From Clostridium sp. K13 (GTDB taxonomy: Bacteria; Bacillota; Clostridia; Clostridiales; Clostridiaceae), in assembly GCF_019734195.1 (NCBI RefSeq), contig NZ_JAASHM010000009.1:58585-122584 (forward strand): a DNA stretch of 64,000 bases. The letters are read 5' to 3'. A model generated the notes under the pieces. That model did no database searches. It worked only from the letters and a program-made list of their open reading frames with translations, and was not told the origin of the DNA. Position 1 is the stretch's first letter. Each line of letters begins with the position of its first letter. The translations under genes were made by a program, and so were the position numbers. Below, in pieces: positions 55,881-64,000 of the stretch.

Positions 55881-56097
55881 GAACAAGGAGGAAACTTCAT
55901 AAGAAGTTTCTAAAATATATATTTAATTTACCGTTTGCTTTAACAAACCCTTACCTATGATTAATTAGCGCGAGCTATATTAATCACTTTACCTTGGCCG
56001 TTAGGCCTTTAACTTTTATTTTCCTTCGCAGTTTTATTCAATCGTGAATTTATATTTTAAAGCTTAATTTAAAATTCCACATTTAATAATTGTTCCC
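55881..56097 (-). ncRNA. Candidate structured non-coding RNA, unassigned
   Basis: Over about 217 bases on the minus strand, GAACAA (56095-56090) at the 5-prime end pairs with TTGTTC (55886-55881) at the 3-prime end. Between them lie GGCC-TAAC-GGCC (about 55995-56006), a strong hairpin TGATTAAT ... ATTAATCA with inner AGC-TCGC-GCT (55957-55985), GTTTG-TTAAA-GCAAAC-like hairpin (55933-55949) and GAAACTTC-TTAT-GAAGTTTC (55891-55910). The joints repeat GGTAAA or GGTAAG. G+C is markedly higher than in surrounding intergenic DNA and there is no open frame. Orientation is inferred from purine-rich joints. Size and taxon would fit the raiA-motif RNA, but I cannot confirm that assignment. Confidence 0.5.
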
Positions 56098-56110
56098 TAA
56101 GAATCTATTA

Positions 56111-57031
56111 TTAATTCTTTTTTTTCTTTTTATCTATTTTTCTTTTTACACCCTTTAAATAATTATATGTTCTATAAAGTGTTGGATTTTTTCTTTCTTC
56201 TTCCTTCTTATGAACAAAATTCATTAATTCCATAATAGGCTCTATTTTATTTATAGTATCATTATATCCCTCTATTATTCTTACACGCTTTGCATCTGTA
56301 TCTAAATTTAAAGTTCCTGTTATAGCATTTTCAACTAAATTCTCTGGAGCAATTATTATAAGTCTTGAATTTGGATAAAGTGATCTATCAATTTGACCAT
56401 CCTTAGATAATAAAACCACAATTATAATATCACACTTTTCTCCATATACAGGTTGAATTGGAACATTATCAGCAATTCCTCCATCTATATATTTTTCTCC
56501 TAAAACTTCAGTACTATCATATATCAAAGGTAATGAAGCTGATGCTAATACTATTTTCTTAGCTATTTCTTCATCATAATCATTTATTTTAAAATATTTA
56601 GCATTAAAATTAGGTAACTTTGTACATGCTGCATAACATATTTTATTTTTCTCTTTAACTTTATTAAAATCTAAATATTTCTCTACCATCTCCACAGCTC
56701 CATCATTACTAATGGCTCCATGCTCTAATTTATCAGTTAAAAACTTTTTTGCCAGCTGCAGATTTTTACCACCAAGATATAATCCAATTCCTCTTTTAAT
56801 TAATTCAGTTTTACTAATAGGTACTAACTTATCCATTGTTACTTCTTCCCAAAGACTATCTGCTTTATCTATATCATCCATTGCAAATAATACAGAATTA
56901 AACGCACCTATAGATGTTCCTGAAAAAACTGATATGTACTTAGTTAAATTTAATTGCTTTAATGCTTTCCAAACACCAAGCTCATATGCACCTTTTCCCC
57001 CACCACCGGCTAATACTAATCCTATTTTCAT
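56111..57031 (-). CDS. Patatin-like phospholipase
   Basis: A 306-residue serine hydrolase of the patatin family. The oxyanion motif GGGGKGAY (9-16), nucleophile elbow GTSIG with S40, and the catalytic D183 in DGG (183-185) are complete, so it should be active. No signal peptide is present; RssA-like bacterial patatins act on membrane phospholipids from inside. It is monocistronic with a lysine-rich C-terminus (KRKIDKKKKKN) that could bind anionic lipid. Confidence 0.9.
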   Translation of the reverse strand: MKIGLVLAGGGGKGAYELGVWKALKQLNLTKYISVFSGTSIGAFNSVLFAMDDIDKADSLWEEVTMDKLVPISKTELIKRGIGLYLGGKNLQLAKKFLTDKLEHGAISNDGAVEMVEKYLDFNKVKEKNKICYAACTKLPNFNAKYFKINDYDEEIAKKIVLASASLPLIYDSTEVLGEKYIDGGIADNVPIQPVYGEKCDIIIVVLLSKDGQIDRSLYPNSRLIIIAPENLVENAITGTLNLDTDAKRVRIIEGYNDTINKIEPIMELMNFVHKKEEERKNPTLYRTYNYLKGVKRKIDKKKKKN

Positions 57032-57048
57032 ACTATCTTTTCTCCATT

Positions 57049-57332
57049 TTTACTTTTCCATTTTTTTCTTAAATAAATTATACTATAAATTTTATACTTG
57101 TAAAATATTCATGATTTTTCTCTTTTAATATTTATCTCATTTCTAGCCATTATAATAGCTCTAATAAGAGCCATATCAATAAACTAGATTTACTTATGTA
57201 ATAACTTCTACCTCTCTGATTAAGTTAAAGATCAAACTGAAGCTAATAATTTATATAAATAATTCTAAAGTTTTTATTTTTATATAATAATAATTATTAT
57301 GTATGATATACTATTTATATTATTTAACTTAG
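57049..57332. other. Intergenic region of about 280 bases, promoters of divergent genes
   Basis: It holds divergent promoter sequence for the patatin and yaaA genes and a small inverted repeat (ATAATAGCTCT ... AGAGCCATAT, about 57150-57176). No gene or recognised RNA is seen. Confidence 0.4.
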
Positions 57333-57344
57333 GAGCTGATTATT

Positions 57345-58100
57345 TTGAATAATAAAAATTTTAATATAATTATTTCACCTGCCAAAAAAATGAATATCAA
57401 TAATGATGATATTATAAGTGAATCTACACCTTGTTTCATGGACAAGACTGAATATCTATACGATAATTTAAAAGAATATAATTATGATGATTTAAAGAAA
57501 CTTTTAGCTTGTAATGATGAAATTGCAGAACTTAATTATTCTAGATATAAAAATATGAACTTATATAAAAATCTATCCCCTGCAATTCTTTCTTACGAAG
57601 GCATTCAATATAAATATATGTCACCTGATTCATTTAGTAATTCAGAGTTTGAATACATATCAAAACACTTAAGAATTTTATCTGGATTTTATGGTGTTTT
57701 AAAACCATTTGATGGTATAGTACCTTATAGATTAGAAATGCAGGCAAAGTTATCAGTAGGAAATTCAAAAAACTTATATTCTTTCTGGGGGGACTTATTA
57801 TATAAAGAACTTACAAAGGATACTAACACTATATTAAATCTTGCTTCAAAGGAATATAGTAAAACTATAGAAAAATATTTAACTAAAGATGATACTTTCA
57901 TAACCTGTATCTTCGGAACTCTTGTTGATTCAAAAATTAAAGTGAAAGCAACTGAAGCTAAAATGGCTCGTGGACTTATGATTCGTTATTTAGCTGAAAA
58001 TAATATTAATGATATAGAAAAAGTTAAAGCTTTTACTGAACTTGGTTTTTCATATTCAGATGAATATTCTACTAATAATGAATTTGTTTTCTTAAAGTAA
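57345..58100 (+). CDS. yaaA: Peroxide stress protein YaaA (UPF0246/DUF328)
   Basis: A 251-residue cytosolic protein of the YaaA family (IIISPAKKMN at the N-terminus, LSPAILSYEGIQYKYM, LRILSGFYGVLKPFDGIVPYRLEM and KATEAKMARGLMIRYLAE). In E. coli YaaA limits free iron during hydrogen peroxide stress and binds DNA. The start is TTG at 57345, set by AGGAGC ten bases upstream. It is a single-gene unit with a strong terminator. Confidence 0.93.
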   Translation: MNNKNFNIIISPAKKMNINNDDIISESTPCFMDKTEYLYDNLKEYNYDDLKKLLACNDEIAELNYSRYKNMNLYKNLSPAILSYEGIQYKYMSPDSFSNSEFEYISKHLRILSGFYGVLKPFDGIVPYRLEMQAKLSVGNSKNLYSFWGDLLYKELTKDTNTILNLASKEYSKTIEKYLTKDDTFITCIFGTLVDSKIKVKATEAKMARGLMIRYLAENNINDIEKVKAFTELGFSYSDEYSTNNEFVFLK

Positions 58101-58103
58101 TTC

Positions 58104-58140
58104 GAAAAAGCGCTTGTGTTATCCACAAGCGCTTTTTCCA
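58104..58140. terminator. Strong terminator after yaaA
   Basis: GAAAAAGCGCTTGTG (58104-58118) and CACAAGCGCTTTTTC (58124-58138) form a perfect 15-bp GC-cored stem three bases past the stop. Confidence 0.9.
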
Positions 58141-58294
58141 TTAACTTATGTATACCTGTATTTATTAATTTTTATATCAACCTTAAATAACTCTTATTTT
58201 TTATTTTTCAATTATTATAGTGTACTTACAATAATTACTACTATATAATTAATAATTATAAGTAATATAAATAATTAATAGGTTGAGGTTAAAT

Positions 58295-59983
58295 ATGTTA
58301 AAACTTATTTTCAAACTAATAGAATCATTAAGTTATCCTGCTTGGATAATTAAAAATAATGAATTAATACATTTTAATAACGAATTATCAATGCTTTTTA
58401 ATACAAAAATATACGCTATAGATCATAGTAATAATAAACTAAAAATAAATAATACTTTAATACAAAATTCTTCAAATAATTGTTTCTTAATTAATAATAC
58501 TCAGTATTCGCTCAGTTATATTTCTGAGTATATTAATGATATACATTATAAAATTTATTTTCTTAAGAATAATCTTATTAATTTATCAGAAAGTTCTATA
58601 GAATCAAATGAAATTCTTAAGACAGTTATAGATAACATTCCCCAATTAATTTTCTTTAAAGATACTCAAGGTATCTATAAGATTGCCAATAAGCCATGTC
58701 TTGATTTTTATTCAGAAAAAGGCATAAATAACATCATTGGGAAAAGTGATTCTGAATTAAAACTAGATAAAAACTTTATAAATACATGTGAAAAAAACGA
58801 TAAACTTGTCATTTATAAAAGAAAACCTGTATATATAGAAGAACGAATTAATTCTAATAATACACAACAAATATTCCAAACAGTAAAAACACCAGTAATA
58901 GATAAAAATAATGAATTTATCGGTATAGTTGGAGTTGCACATGATATTACAGAACAGAAAAAGTTTGAAGAAGATTTAAAACATTTAAGCTATACTGATT
59001 CCTTGACTGGACTTCATAACAGAGCTTATTTTACAAAAAAAGTTAATGAACTTATAAAAGAAGAAGCTTTTCCAATCCGAATAATTATGGGCGATGTTAA
59101 TGGTTTAAAAATGGTTAATGATACTTTTGGTCATATAGAAGGTGATAATCTAATAATAGCAATGTCAAATAGACTTAAATCTCTTTATAATAATGATTTA
59201 ATTTTTAGATGGGGTGGTGATGAGTTTATTTTACTTGTGCCTAATTGTAATTCTTGTGTTGAATGTGATTTAATGAGGAAAATCACTACCATTGATAATT
59301 CTTCTTTAAATCTAAACTTTACTCTTTCAATGTCTATAGGTTCATCAATTATAAAAAACAAATATGATAATCTTGATGATGCCCTAAAGGATGCTGAAAA
59401 TGAGCTTTATAGCCATAAGCTTTTAGTTGGAAAAAATGTTCGAATATCTATTTTAACTAATTTAATTAAAACATTACATGTAAAAAACATCGAAAATATT
59501 GAACATATAGATCGTGTTATAGATCTATGTTTAAAACTTGGTAAAAAACTTAATTTATCTTTAGAAACTTTAGATGAATTAGCTTTGATTGCTAAACTTC
59601 ATGATATAGGTAAAATTGCTATTTCTGAAGAAATTTTGTTGAAACCTGAAACTTTAAGTTATGAAGAATTTGAAATAATGAAAACTCATTCTGAAAAAGG
59701 TTATCGACTATTAATGACAATTCCAGAGCTTAACCATATTGCAAAGGGAATATTATCTCATCACGAAAACTATGATGGTAGTGGATATCCTCTTGGCTTA
59801 TCAAAGAATGAAATTCCTTTAATTTCAAGGATTTTTTCTATTGTTGATGCCTATGATACAATGACTAACAATTCACTTTATAATAAAACTAAAACAAAAC
59901 TTGAGGCTATAGCTGAACTTAAAAAATGTTCTGGAACACAATTTGACCCTAAAATAGTTGAATTATTTTGTTCAATTTTGTAA
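58295..59983 (+). CDS. PAS-GGDEF-HD-GYP cyclic-di-GMP metabolism protein
   Basis: About 562 residues from ATG at 58295, which follows GGTTGAGG; the TTG at 58283 lies in that site. An N-terminal PAS-like segment and a second PAS (VIDNIPQLIFFKDTQGIYKI ... GVAHDITEQKKFEEDL) lead to a GGDEF domain with intact RWGGDEFILLV and then HD-GYP with HDIGK, SHHENYDGSGYP. Both active sites look complete, so the protein may make and degrade c-di-GMP, or one domain may regulate the other. No transmembrane helix is present. The two PAS modules should sense a cytosolic cue. Confidence 0.92.
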   Translation: MLKLIFKLIESLSYPAWIIKNNELIHFNNELSMLFNTKIYAIDHSNNKLKINNTLIQNSSNNCFLINNTQYSLSYISEYINDIHYKIYFLKNNLINLSESSIESNEILKTVIDNIPQLIFFKDTQGIYKIANKPCLDFYSEKGINNIIGKSDSELKLDKNFINTCEKNDKLVIYKRKPVYIEERINSNNTQQIFQTVKTPVIDKNNEFIGIVGVAHDITEQKKFEEDLKHLSYTDSLTGLHNRAYFTKKVNELIKEEAFPIRIIMGDVNGLKMVNDTFGHIEGDNLIIAMSNRLKSLYNNDLIFRWGGDEFILLVPNCNSCVECDLMRKITTIDNSSLNLNFTLSMSIGSSIIKNKYDNLDDALKDAENELYSHKLLVGKNVRISILTNLIKTLHVKNIENIEHIDRVIDLCLKLGKKLNLSLETLDELALIAKLHDIGKIAISEEILLKPETLSYEEFEIMKTHSEKGYRLLMTIPELNHIAKGILSHHENYDGSGYPLGLSKNEIPLISRIFSIVDAYDTMTNNSLYNKTKTKLEAIAELKKCSGTQFDPKIVELFCSIL

Positions 59984-60193
59984 TTTTTCTTATTAATTTC
60001 TTGTTCCTTTTTGTATTTTTTATCTAATTTACTTGTGTAAAATTGGCTAGACTTATATTTACTTTATTTTCCATAGATGTTATTATATATAATTGTAGGA
60101 TGGCCAAACTACTTTAAATGAATTTGAAATTAGATAAAATTAATGGGTATTAATTTTTTAAAAATATAACTTAAAATAGGGAGAGATTTTTTT

Positions 60194-60538
60194 ATGAGAT
60201 ATTATATTCTTAGAACAAATGCAAAAACAGAGGGAGCTCCTCATAAGTTGCTTAATGGATACAATTTTAGAATAAACAATTTAAATGCTGAAAGATTAAT
60301 TAGTGATGCTAAGGATGAAGACATCTTCTATTTATTATATAACATTTCAGAAAAGAAATTTGTAGAACAAGGATTAATTAAAAGCATTGAATCAAATAAA
60401 CCTACAAATAAATATGAAGCTTTATTTCAAGCAAGAAAACCTTTAGATATTAAGTACTTGCCATATTCTACTCCTAACTGTTGTATAATTCCTACTTCTA
60501 AACAACGAGTAGAAGAACTTCTTAATATTGCTGTTTAA
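60194..60538 (+). CDS. Uncharacterised protein (114 aa)
   Basis: Not recognised. A 114-residue soluble protein starting MRYYILRTNAKTEGAPHKLLNG and ending PNCCIIPTSKQRVEELLNIAV. Strand-turn patterns and a Cys pair (about 96-97) are seen; no membrane segment. GGGAGAG stands 7 to 13 bases upstream. It lies about 210 bases after the c-di-GMP gene on the same strand and has its own terminator. Codon use matches its neighbours. Confidence 0.65.
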   Translation: MRYYILRTNAKTEGAPHKLLNGYNFRINNLNAERLISDAKDEDIFYLLYNISEKKFVEQGLIKSIESNKPTNKYEALFQARKPLDIKYLPYSTPNCCIIPTSKQRVEELLNIAV

Positions 60539-60593
60539 TTAAATTGCATATTATATATTATTTTAATTAATACTAGTTTAAATCTTGGAATAA

Positions 60594-60626
60594 TAAAGGA
60601 GCTTGTATTTTAATAGCTCCTTTAAA
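60594..60626. terminator. Bidirectional terminator
   Basis: TAAAGGAGCT (60594-60603) and AGCTCCTTTA (60614-60623) form a 10-bp stem between the 114-residue gene and the convergent lipoprotein gene. Confidence 0.75.
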
Positions 60627-60740
60627 TTTTCCTTTTCATATAATACTAATAAATAATTTTGTTATTATACATATAATAATATTATTTATTTAATACTTTT
60701 GAAAAATTATGTTGATAAAATTCTAAATGTATTTATAGTT

Positions 60741-61304
60741 TTAATTATCCATTTTAGTTGTTAATGGAAAACCTGCATCTGGTGTTATATCTTTATTTAA
60801 TGTAACTTTAGATTTTACTGTTAAAATATCAATTTTAGGTTGTAATGTTGCATTTAATGGATAAGTTCCATTTTCAAATTTTAATACAACATTATATGCT
60901 TCATTTATTCCTCCGCCTGATACAGTAACAATTAAATCATTAAAAGAATTAGTGACATCTGTGCTAATTATTATAGGCATATTCATTGCAGTAGTTTTTG
61001 AAATAAATTCATATCCTTCATCAAGAGATTGAAAAATTATCATTGTACTACCTGCAGTACCACTAAAATCATTTCCCCAAAGATAAACTATTACTTCATC
61101 TTTATCATCATCATTTAAATCTTCATAAAAATAAACATACCTATCATTATTTCCTTCCTCAACACCAGTAACATCAAAAATAGCTTCTACTAACTTAGGA
61201 TTTGACTTTGAATTATCATTTGGTGCCTCAGTATCCTTTTTCGTACATCCAACTAATAATCCTAATAGAATTAATGAAAATAATATAATACTGGTTTTTC
61301 TCAT
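60741..61304 (-). CDS. Lipoprotein of unknown function (187 aa)
   Basis: The signal peptide ends LLGLLVGC with the lipobox Cys at residue 20, followed by a charged linker (TKKDTEAPNDNSKSN). The mature part includes DVTGVEEGNNDRYVYFYEDLNDDDKDEVIVYL, an EF-hand-like or FG-GAP-like acidic turn DLNDDDKDE, suggesting calcium binding as in VCBS-like repeats. No enzyme motif is visible. It is the only gene of its unit. Confidence 0.7.
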   Translation of the reverse strand: MRKTSIILFSLILLGLLVGCTKKDTEAPNDNSKSNPKLVEAIFDVTGVEEGNNDRYVYFYEDLNDDDKDEVIVYLWGNDFSGTAGSTMIIFQSLDEGYEFISKTTAMNMPIIISTDVTNSFNDLIVTVSGGGINEAYNVVLKFENGTYPLNATLQPKIDILTVKSKVTLNKDITPDAGFPLTTKMDN

Positions 61305-61384
61305 TTTAATTTTCTCCTTTCTTAAATTTAATCAATATATAGATAGCTTTTTATATTATTTCCAATATTGAATATTTAATTAAT

Positions 61385-61424
61385 AAAAAAAGGATTAGCA
61401 CAAATATGTACTAATCCTTTATTA
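61385..61424 (-). terminator. Terminator of glgP
   Basis: AAAGGATTAG (61389-61398) and CTAATCCTTT (61411-61420) form a 10-bp stem, followed on the minus strand by six T residues. Confidence 0.8.
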
Positions 61425-61427
61425 TTA

Positions 61428-63689
61428 TTATTTTAATTTCCAGATATCATTATTGTATTCAGCAATTGTTCTATCTGAAGAGAAGAATCCTGCCTTACTT
61501 ATATTTATTAAAACTTTTCTATTCCAAGTTTCTCTATCTGAATAGTCTTCAAATACTTGATTTTTAGTTTTTATATAATCTTCAATATCAAGTAAAGTCA
61601 TGAACCAATCTTTAACTATTAATTCATTGTGAAGTCTATTTAAGTTAACTTCATCTCCAACCTTTAACATTTCATCACTTACGATAAAGTCAACTAATTC
61701 TTTAATGTTTTCTTTTTCGTAGTATTTCTTTGAAACGTAATCTGCTTTCTTATAATGTTCAATTACTTGTTCACTTGATTCACCAAAGATATAGATATTT
61801 TCATCTCCAACTAATTGATGAATTTCAACGTTTGCTCCATCTTCAGTTCCTAAAGTTAAAGCACCGTTTAACATAAATTTCATGTTCCCAGTTCCTGAAG
61901 CTTCTTTAGATGCTAAAGAAATTTGCTCTGAAACATCACAAGCTGGAATTAACTTAGAAGCTTTAGTTACATTATAGTTTTCAACCATAACAACCTTTAA
62001 GTGTTTACTAACAACTGGATCATTATTAATTATTTCTTGTAAACAAAGTATTGTATGAATTATATCTTGTGCAATTATATAAGCTGGTGCAGCCTTTGCT
62101 CCAAATATCATTGTAATTGGAGTAGTTGGAATATTACCTGCTTTAATATCTAAATACTTATGAATGATATATAAAACATTCATTTGTTGTCTCTTGTATT
62201 CGTGTAATCTCTTAATTTGAATATCAAAAACAGAGTTTTCATCTATTTCAATATCTTGAGTCTCTTTTAAGTATTTTTTTAATGCAATCTTATTGTGCTT
62301 TTTAATTTCTCCAAGCTTTGCTAATACTTCTTTATTATCAATATACTTACCTAATTCTTCTAACTTAGTTGCATCTACTTTGAAGTCATCTCCAATAAGC
62401 TCTGTAATATAGTTAGTTAATTCATTATTACAGTGGATTAACCATCTTCTGAAAGTTATACCATTTGTCTTATTATTGAACTTTTCTGGATATATATCAT
62501 AGAATGGCTTTAATTCTTCTTGCTCTAATATTTCTGTATGAAGAGCAGCAACACCATTTACACTAAATCCATAATGAATATCCATGTGAGCCATGTGTAC
62601 TCTATTGTCTTTATCTATAATATAAACTCTTTCATCATCAAATTTTTGTTTTACTTGATTATCTAATTCTCTAATTATTGGCATTAGTTGTGGAACAACT
62701 TTTTCTAAGTAAGCTATTGGCCATTTTTCTAATGCTTCAGCTAATATTGTATGGTTTGTATATGCACAAGTCTTGGTAACGATACCGATAGCTTCTTGCA
62801 TTTCGATACCCTTTTCTCCTAATAATCTTATTAATTCTGGTATAACCATTGAAGGGTGTGTATCGTTAATTTGAACTACTACATGCTCATGTAATTTGTG
62901 TAAATCATATCCATTTTCTTCTGCTTCTAAAAGAATTAATTGTGCTGCATTACTTACCATGAAATATTGTTGATATATTCTTAATAAGTGTCCTGCTTCA
63001 TCACTATCATCTGGATATAAGAATAAAGTTAAGTTTTCTTTAATATCTTCTTTATCAAAATTTATTCCATCTTGAACTAATGTCTCATCAATAGTATCTA
63101 TATCAAATAATCTTAATTTATTTGAAGCTTGATTATATCCTGTAACATCAATGTCATATAAAGTTGAAGTTACTTTAAATCCACCAAATAAAACATCAAA
63201 TTTAATATTAGATTTATTTAACCAACTTTCTGGAGTTATCCATTCATTCTTTTCTGTTGTTTGTTTATTATTTTTAAATACTTGTTTAAATAATCCATAG
63301 TGGTAGTTTAGTCCTACACCATCTCCATTTAACCCTAAAGTTGCTATTGAATCTAAGAAACATGCAGCTAATCTTCCAAGTCCACCATTACCTAATGAAG
63401 GTTCTAATTCTATTTCTTCTATTTCAGTTAAATCTTTACCATTAGCAGCTAATACTTCTTTAACTTCATCGTAAAGTCCTAAATTTATTAAATTATTAGA
63501 TAATAATTTACCAATTAAAAATTCTGCTGATATATAATATAATTTCTTATTACCTTTATTTGTACCTTTATTATTAATGCATCCTTTTGTCATTTCTAGT
63601 AATGCTAAATATACTTCTTCGTTTGTTGAATTCTCTATTGTTTTTTGAAATCTATTCTTTAAGATTTCAGCTAAATTATTTTTTACCAT
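61428..63689 (-). CDS. glgP: Glycogen/starch phosphorylase
   Basis: A 753-residue GT35 enzyme, shorter than E. coli GlgP (815) at its N-terminus as in clostridia. [19 protein letters not shown], the segment [35 protein letters not shown] and the PLP site [23 protein letters not shown] (given here by positions about 600-622) are present, with the PLP lysine in GNMKF. It releases glucose 1-phosphate from glycogen using phosphate. No other glycogen gene lies in the window. AAGGTGGG precedes the start. Confidence 0.95.
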   Translation of the reverse strand: MVKNNLAEILKNRFQKTIENSTNEEVYLALLEMTKGCINNKGTNKGNKKLYYISAEFLIGKLLSNNLINLGLYDEVKEVLAANGKDLTEIEEIELEPSLGNGGLGRLAACFLDSIATLGLNGDGVGLNYHYGLFKQVFKNNKQTTEKNEWITPESWLNKSNIKFDVLFGGFKVTSTLYDIDVTGYNQASNKLRLFDIDTIDETLVQDGINFDKEDIKENLTLFLYPDDSDEAGHLLRIYQQYFMVSNAAQLILLEAEENGYDLHKLHEHVVVQINDTHPSMVIPELIRLLGEKGIEMQEAIGIVTKTCAYTNHTILAEALEKWPIAYLEKVVPQLMPIIRELDNQVKQKFDDERVYIIDKDNRVHMAHMDIHYGFSVNGVAALHTEILEQEELKPFYDIYPEKFNNKTNGITFRRWLIHCNNELTNYITELIGDDFKVDATKLEELGKYIDNKEVLAKLGEIKKHNKIALKKYLKETQDIEIDENSVFDIQIKRLHEYKRQQMNVLYIIHKYLDIKAGNIPTTPITMIFGAKAAPAYIIAQDIIHTILCLQEIINNDPVVSKHLKVVMVENYNVTKASKLIPACDVSEQISLASKEASGTGNMKFMLNGALTLGTEDGANVEIHQLVGDENIYIFGESSEQVIEHYKKADYVSKKYYEKENIKELVDFIVSDEMLKVGDEVNLNRLHNELIVKDWFMTLLDIEDYIKTKNQVFEDYSDRETWNRKVLINISKAGFFSSDRTIAEYNNDIWKLK

Positions 63690-63911
63690 AATAAATTATC
63701 CCACCTTAAATTCATTATTTTTAATAATATATAACAAAAAAATTTATTTTATGATTAATCATTTACAATTATATAATAACAATTTTTAAAAATAATCCTT
63801 GTACATTTTTTTTATTTTTTGTATATTTTTTATGCTATTTTAAAAAAATATTAGTTTTTTTATTTTTCTTTTCACTCTTTGTAAACTTTTTCATTTTTTC
63901 TATGCAATTTT

Positions 63912-63973
63912 CAAAAAAATAATGGAGCTGTCGCAATAGCGGGTAAAAAAATCCGCTAGCGATAGCTCTTTTT
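63912..63973. terminator. Long hairpin terminator at the right edge
   Basis: Arms around 63924-63942 and 63952-63967 pair with small interruptions (GAGCTGTCGC with GCGATAGCTC, TAGCGG with CCGCTA). A7 precedes and T5 follows, so it could end a minus-strand gene beyond the window. The 220-base stretch between it and the glgP promoter shows no gene. Confidence 0.7.
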
Positions 63974-64000
63974 CTATATTTTCAAAAAAATAATTGTACA

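Overview
The window comes from a low-GC, endospore-forming Clostridium (sensu stricto). The evidence is the very AT-rich base composition, strong AGGAGG ribosome binding sites, spore genes (spoVAF-type, cgeB-type), an anaerobic-type thiC/thiH thiamine operon, and products typical of gut clostridia (GH42, GH36, adenine deaminase, LPxTG surface protein, a BaiA-like dehydrogenase). Species is not determined. No tRNA, rRNA, CRISPR array, insertion sequence or prophage was recognised. Most genes lie on the minus strand in short operons closed by clear hairpin terminators.

Layout. 1-5,000: tail of a spoVAF-like germination gene broken by an in-frame TAG, a 60-residue winged-helix protein, an azoreductase-like flavoprotein, a coupled pair ending in a secreted DNA/RNA nuclease, a histidine phosphatase, an unknown protein and a cardiolipin synthase remnant made only of its two ends. 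5,000-13,200: a galactoside regulon (GH42 beta-galactosidase, GPH symporter, GH36 alpha-galactosidase, alpha/beta hydrolase, LacI regulator) with recurrent TTTTAC-W-GTAAAA operators. 13,400-17,200: a gene fragment and a very large propeller-type sensor kinase. 17,400-22,200: MATE pump, a self-regulated MarR operon, an ECF S component and a short-chain dehydrogenase (SDR). 22,300-27,900: lipoprotein/response regulator/kinase operon, a TPR protein and a BaiA-like SDR. 28,000-29,200: a start-less, frameshifted glycine-rich surface protein fragment.

29,200-34,700: tandem CgeB-like glycosyltransferases and a DUF4116/MoxR/VWA operon. 34,900-36,800: an LPxTG protein with GH101-like accessory modules but no catalytic domain, frameshifted before its sorting signal. 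37,000-43,900: a potBCAD-type ABC transporter in one operon with adenine deaminase and a second amidohydrolase, behind a promoter holding a PurBox-like sequence. 44,200-46,200: a MATE pseudogene with several internal deletions behind a MerR-type promoter, an AIM24 protein and a 54-residue Cys/Tyr/Asn-rich peptide. 46,200-50,700: M24 aminopeptidase, a YibE/F pair and YqeY. 50,800-55,800: TPP riboswitch-controlled thiSFGHCE. 55,880-56,100: a likely structured non-coding RNA. The rest holds a patatin, YaaA, a GGDEF/HD-GYP protein, two unknowns and glycogen phosphorylase.

The most notable themes are: (i) one operator shared by all galactoside genes; (ii) repeated gene decay by internal deletions that keep both gene ends; (iii) a Pot-type transporter that probably serves purine salvage; (iv) an unassigned structured RNA of about 217 nt.
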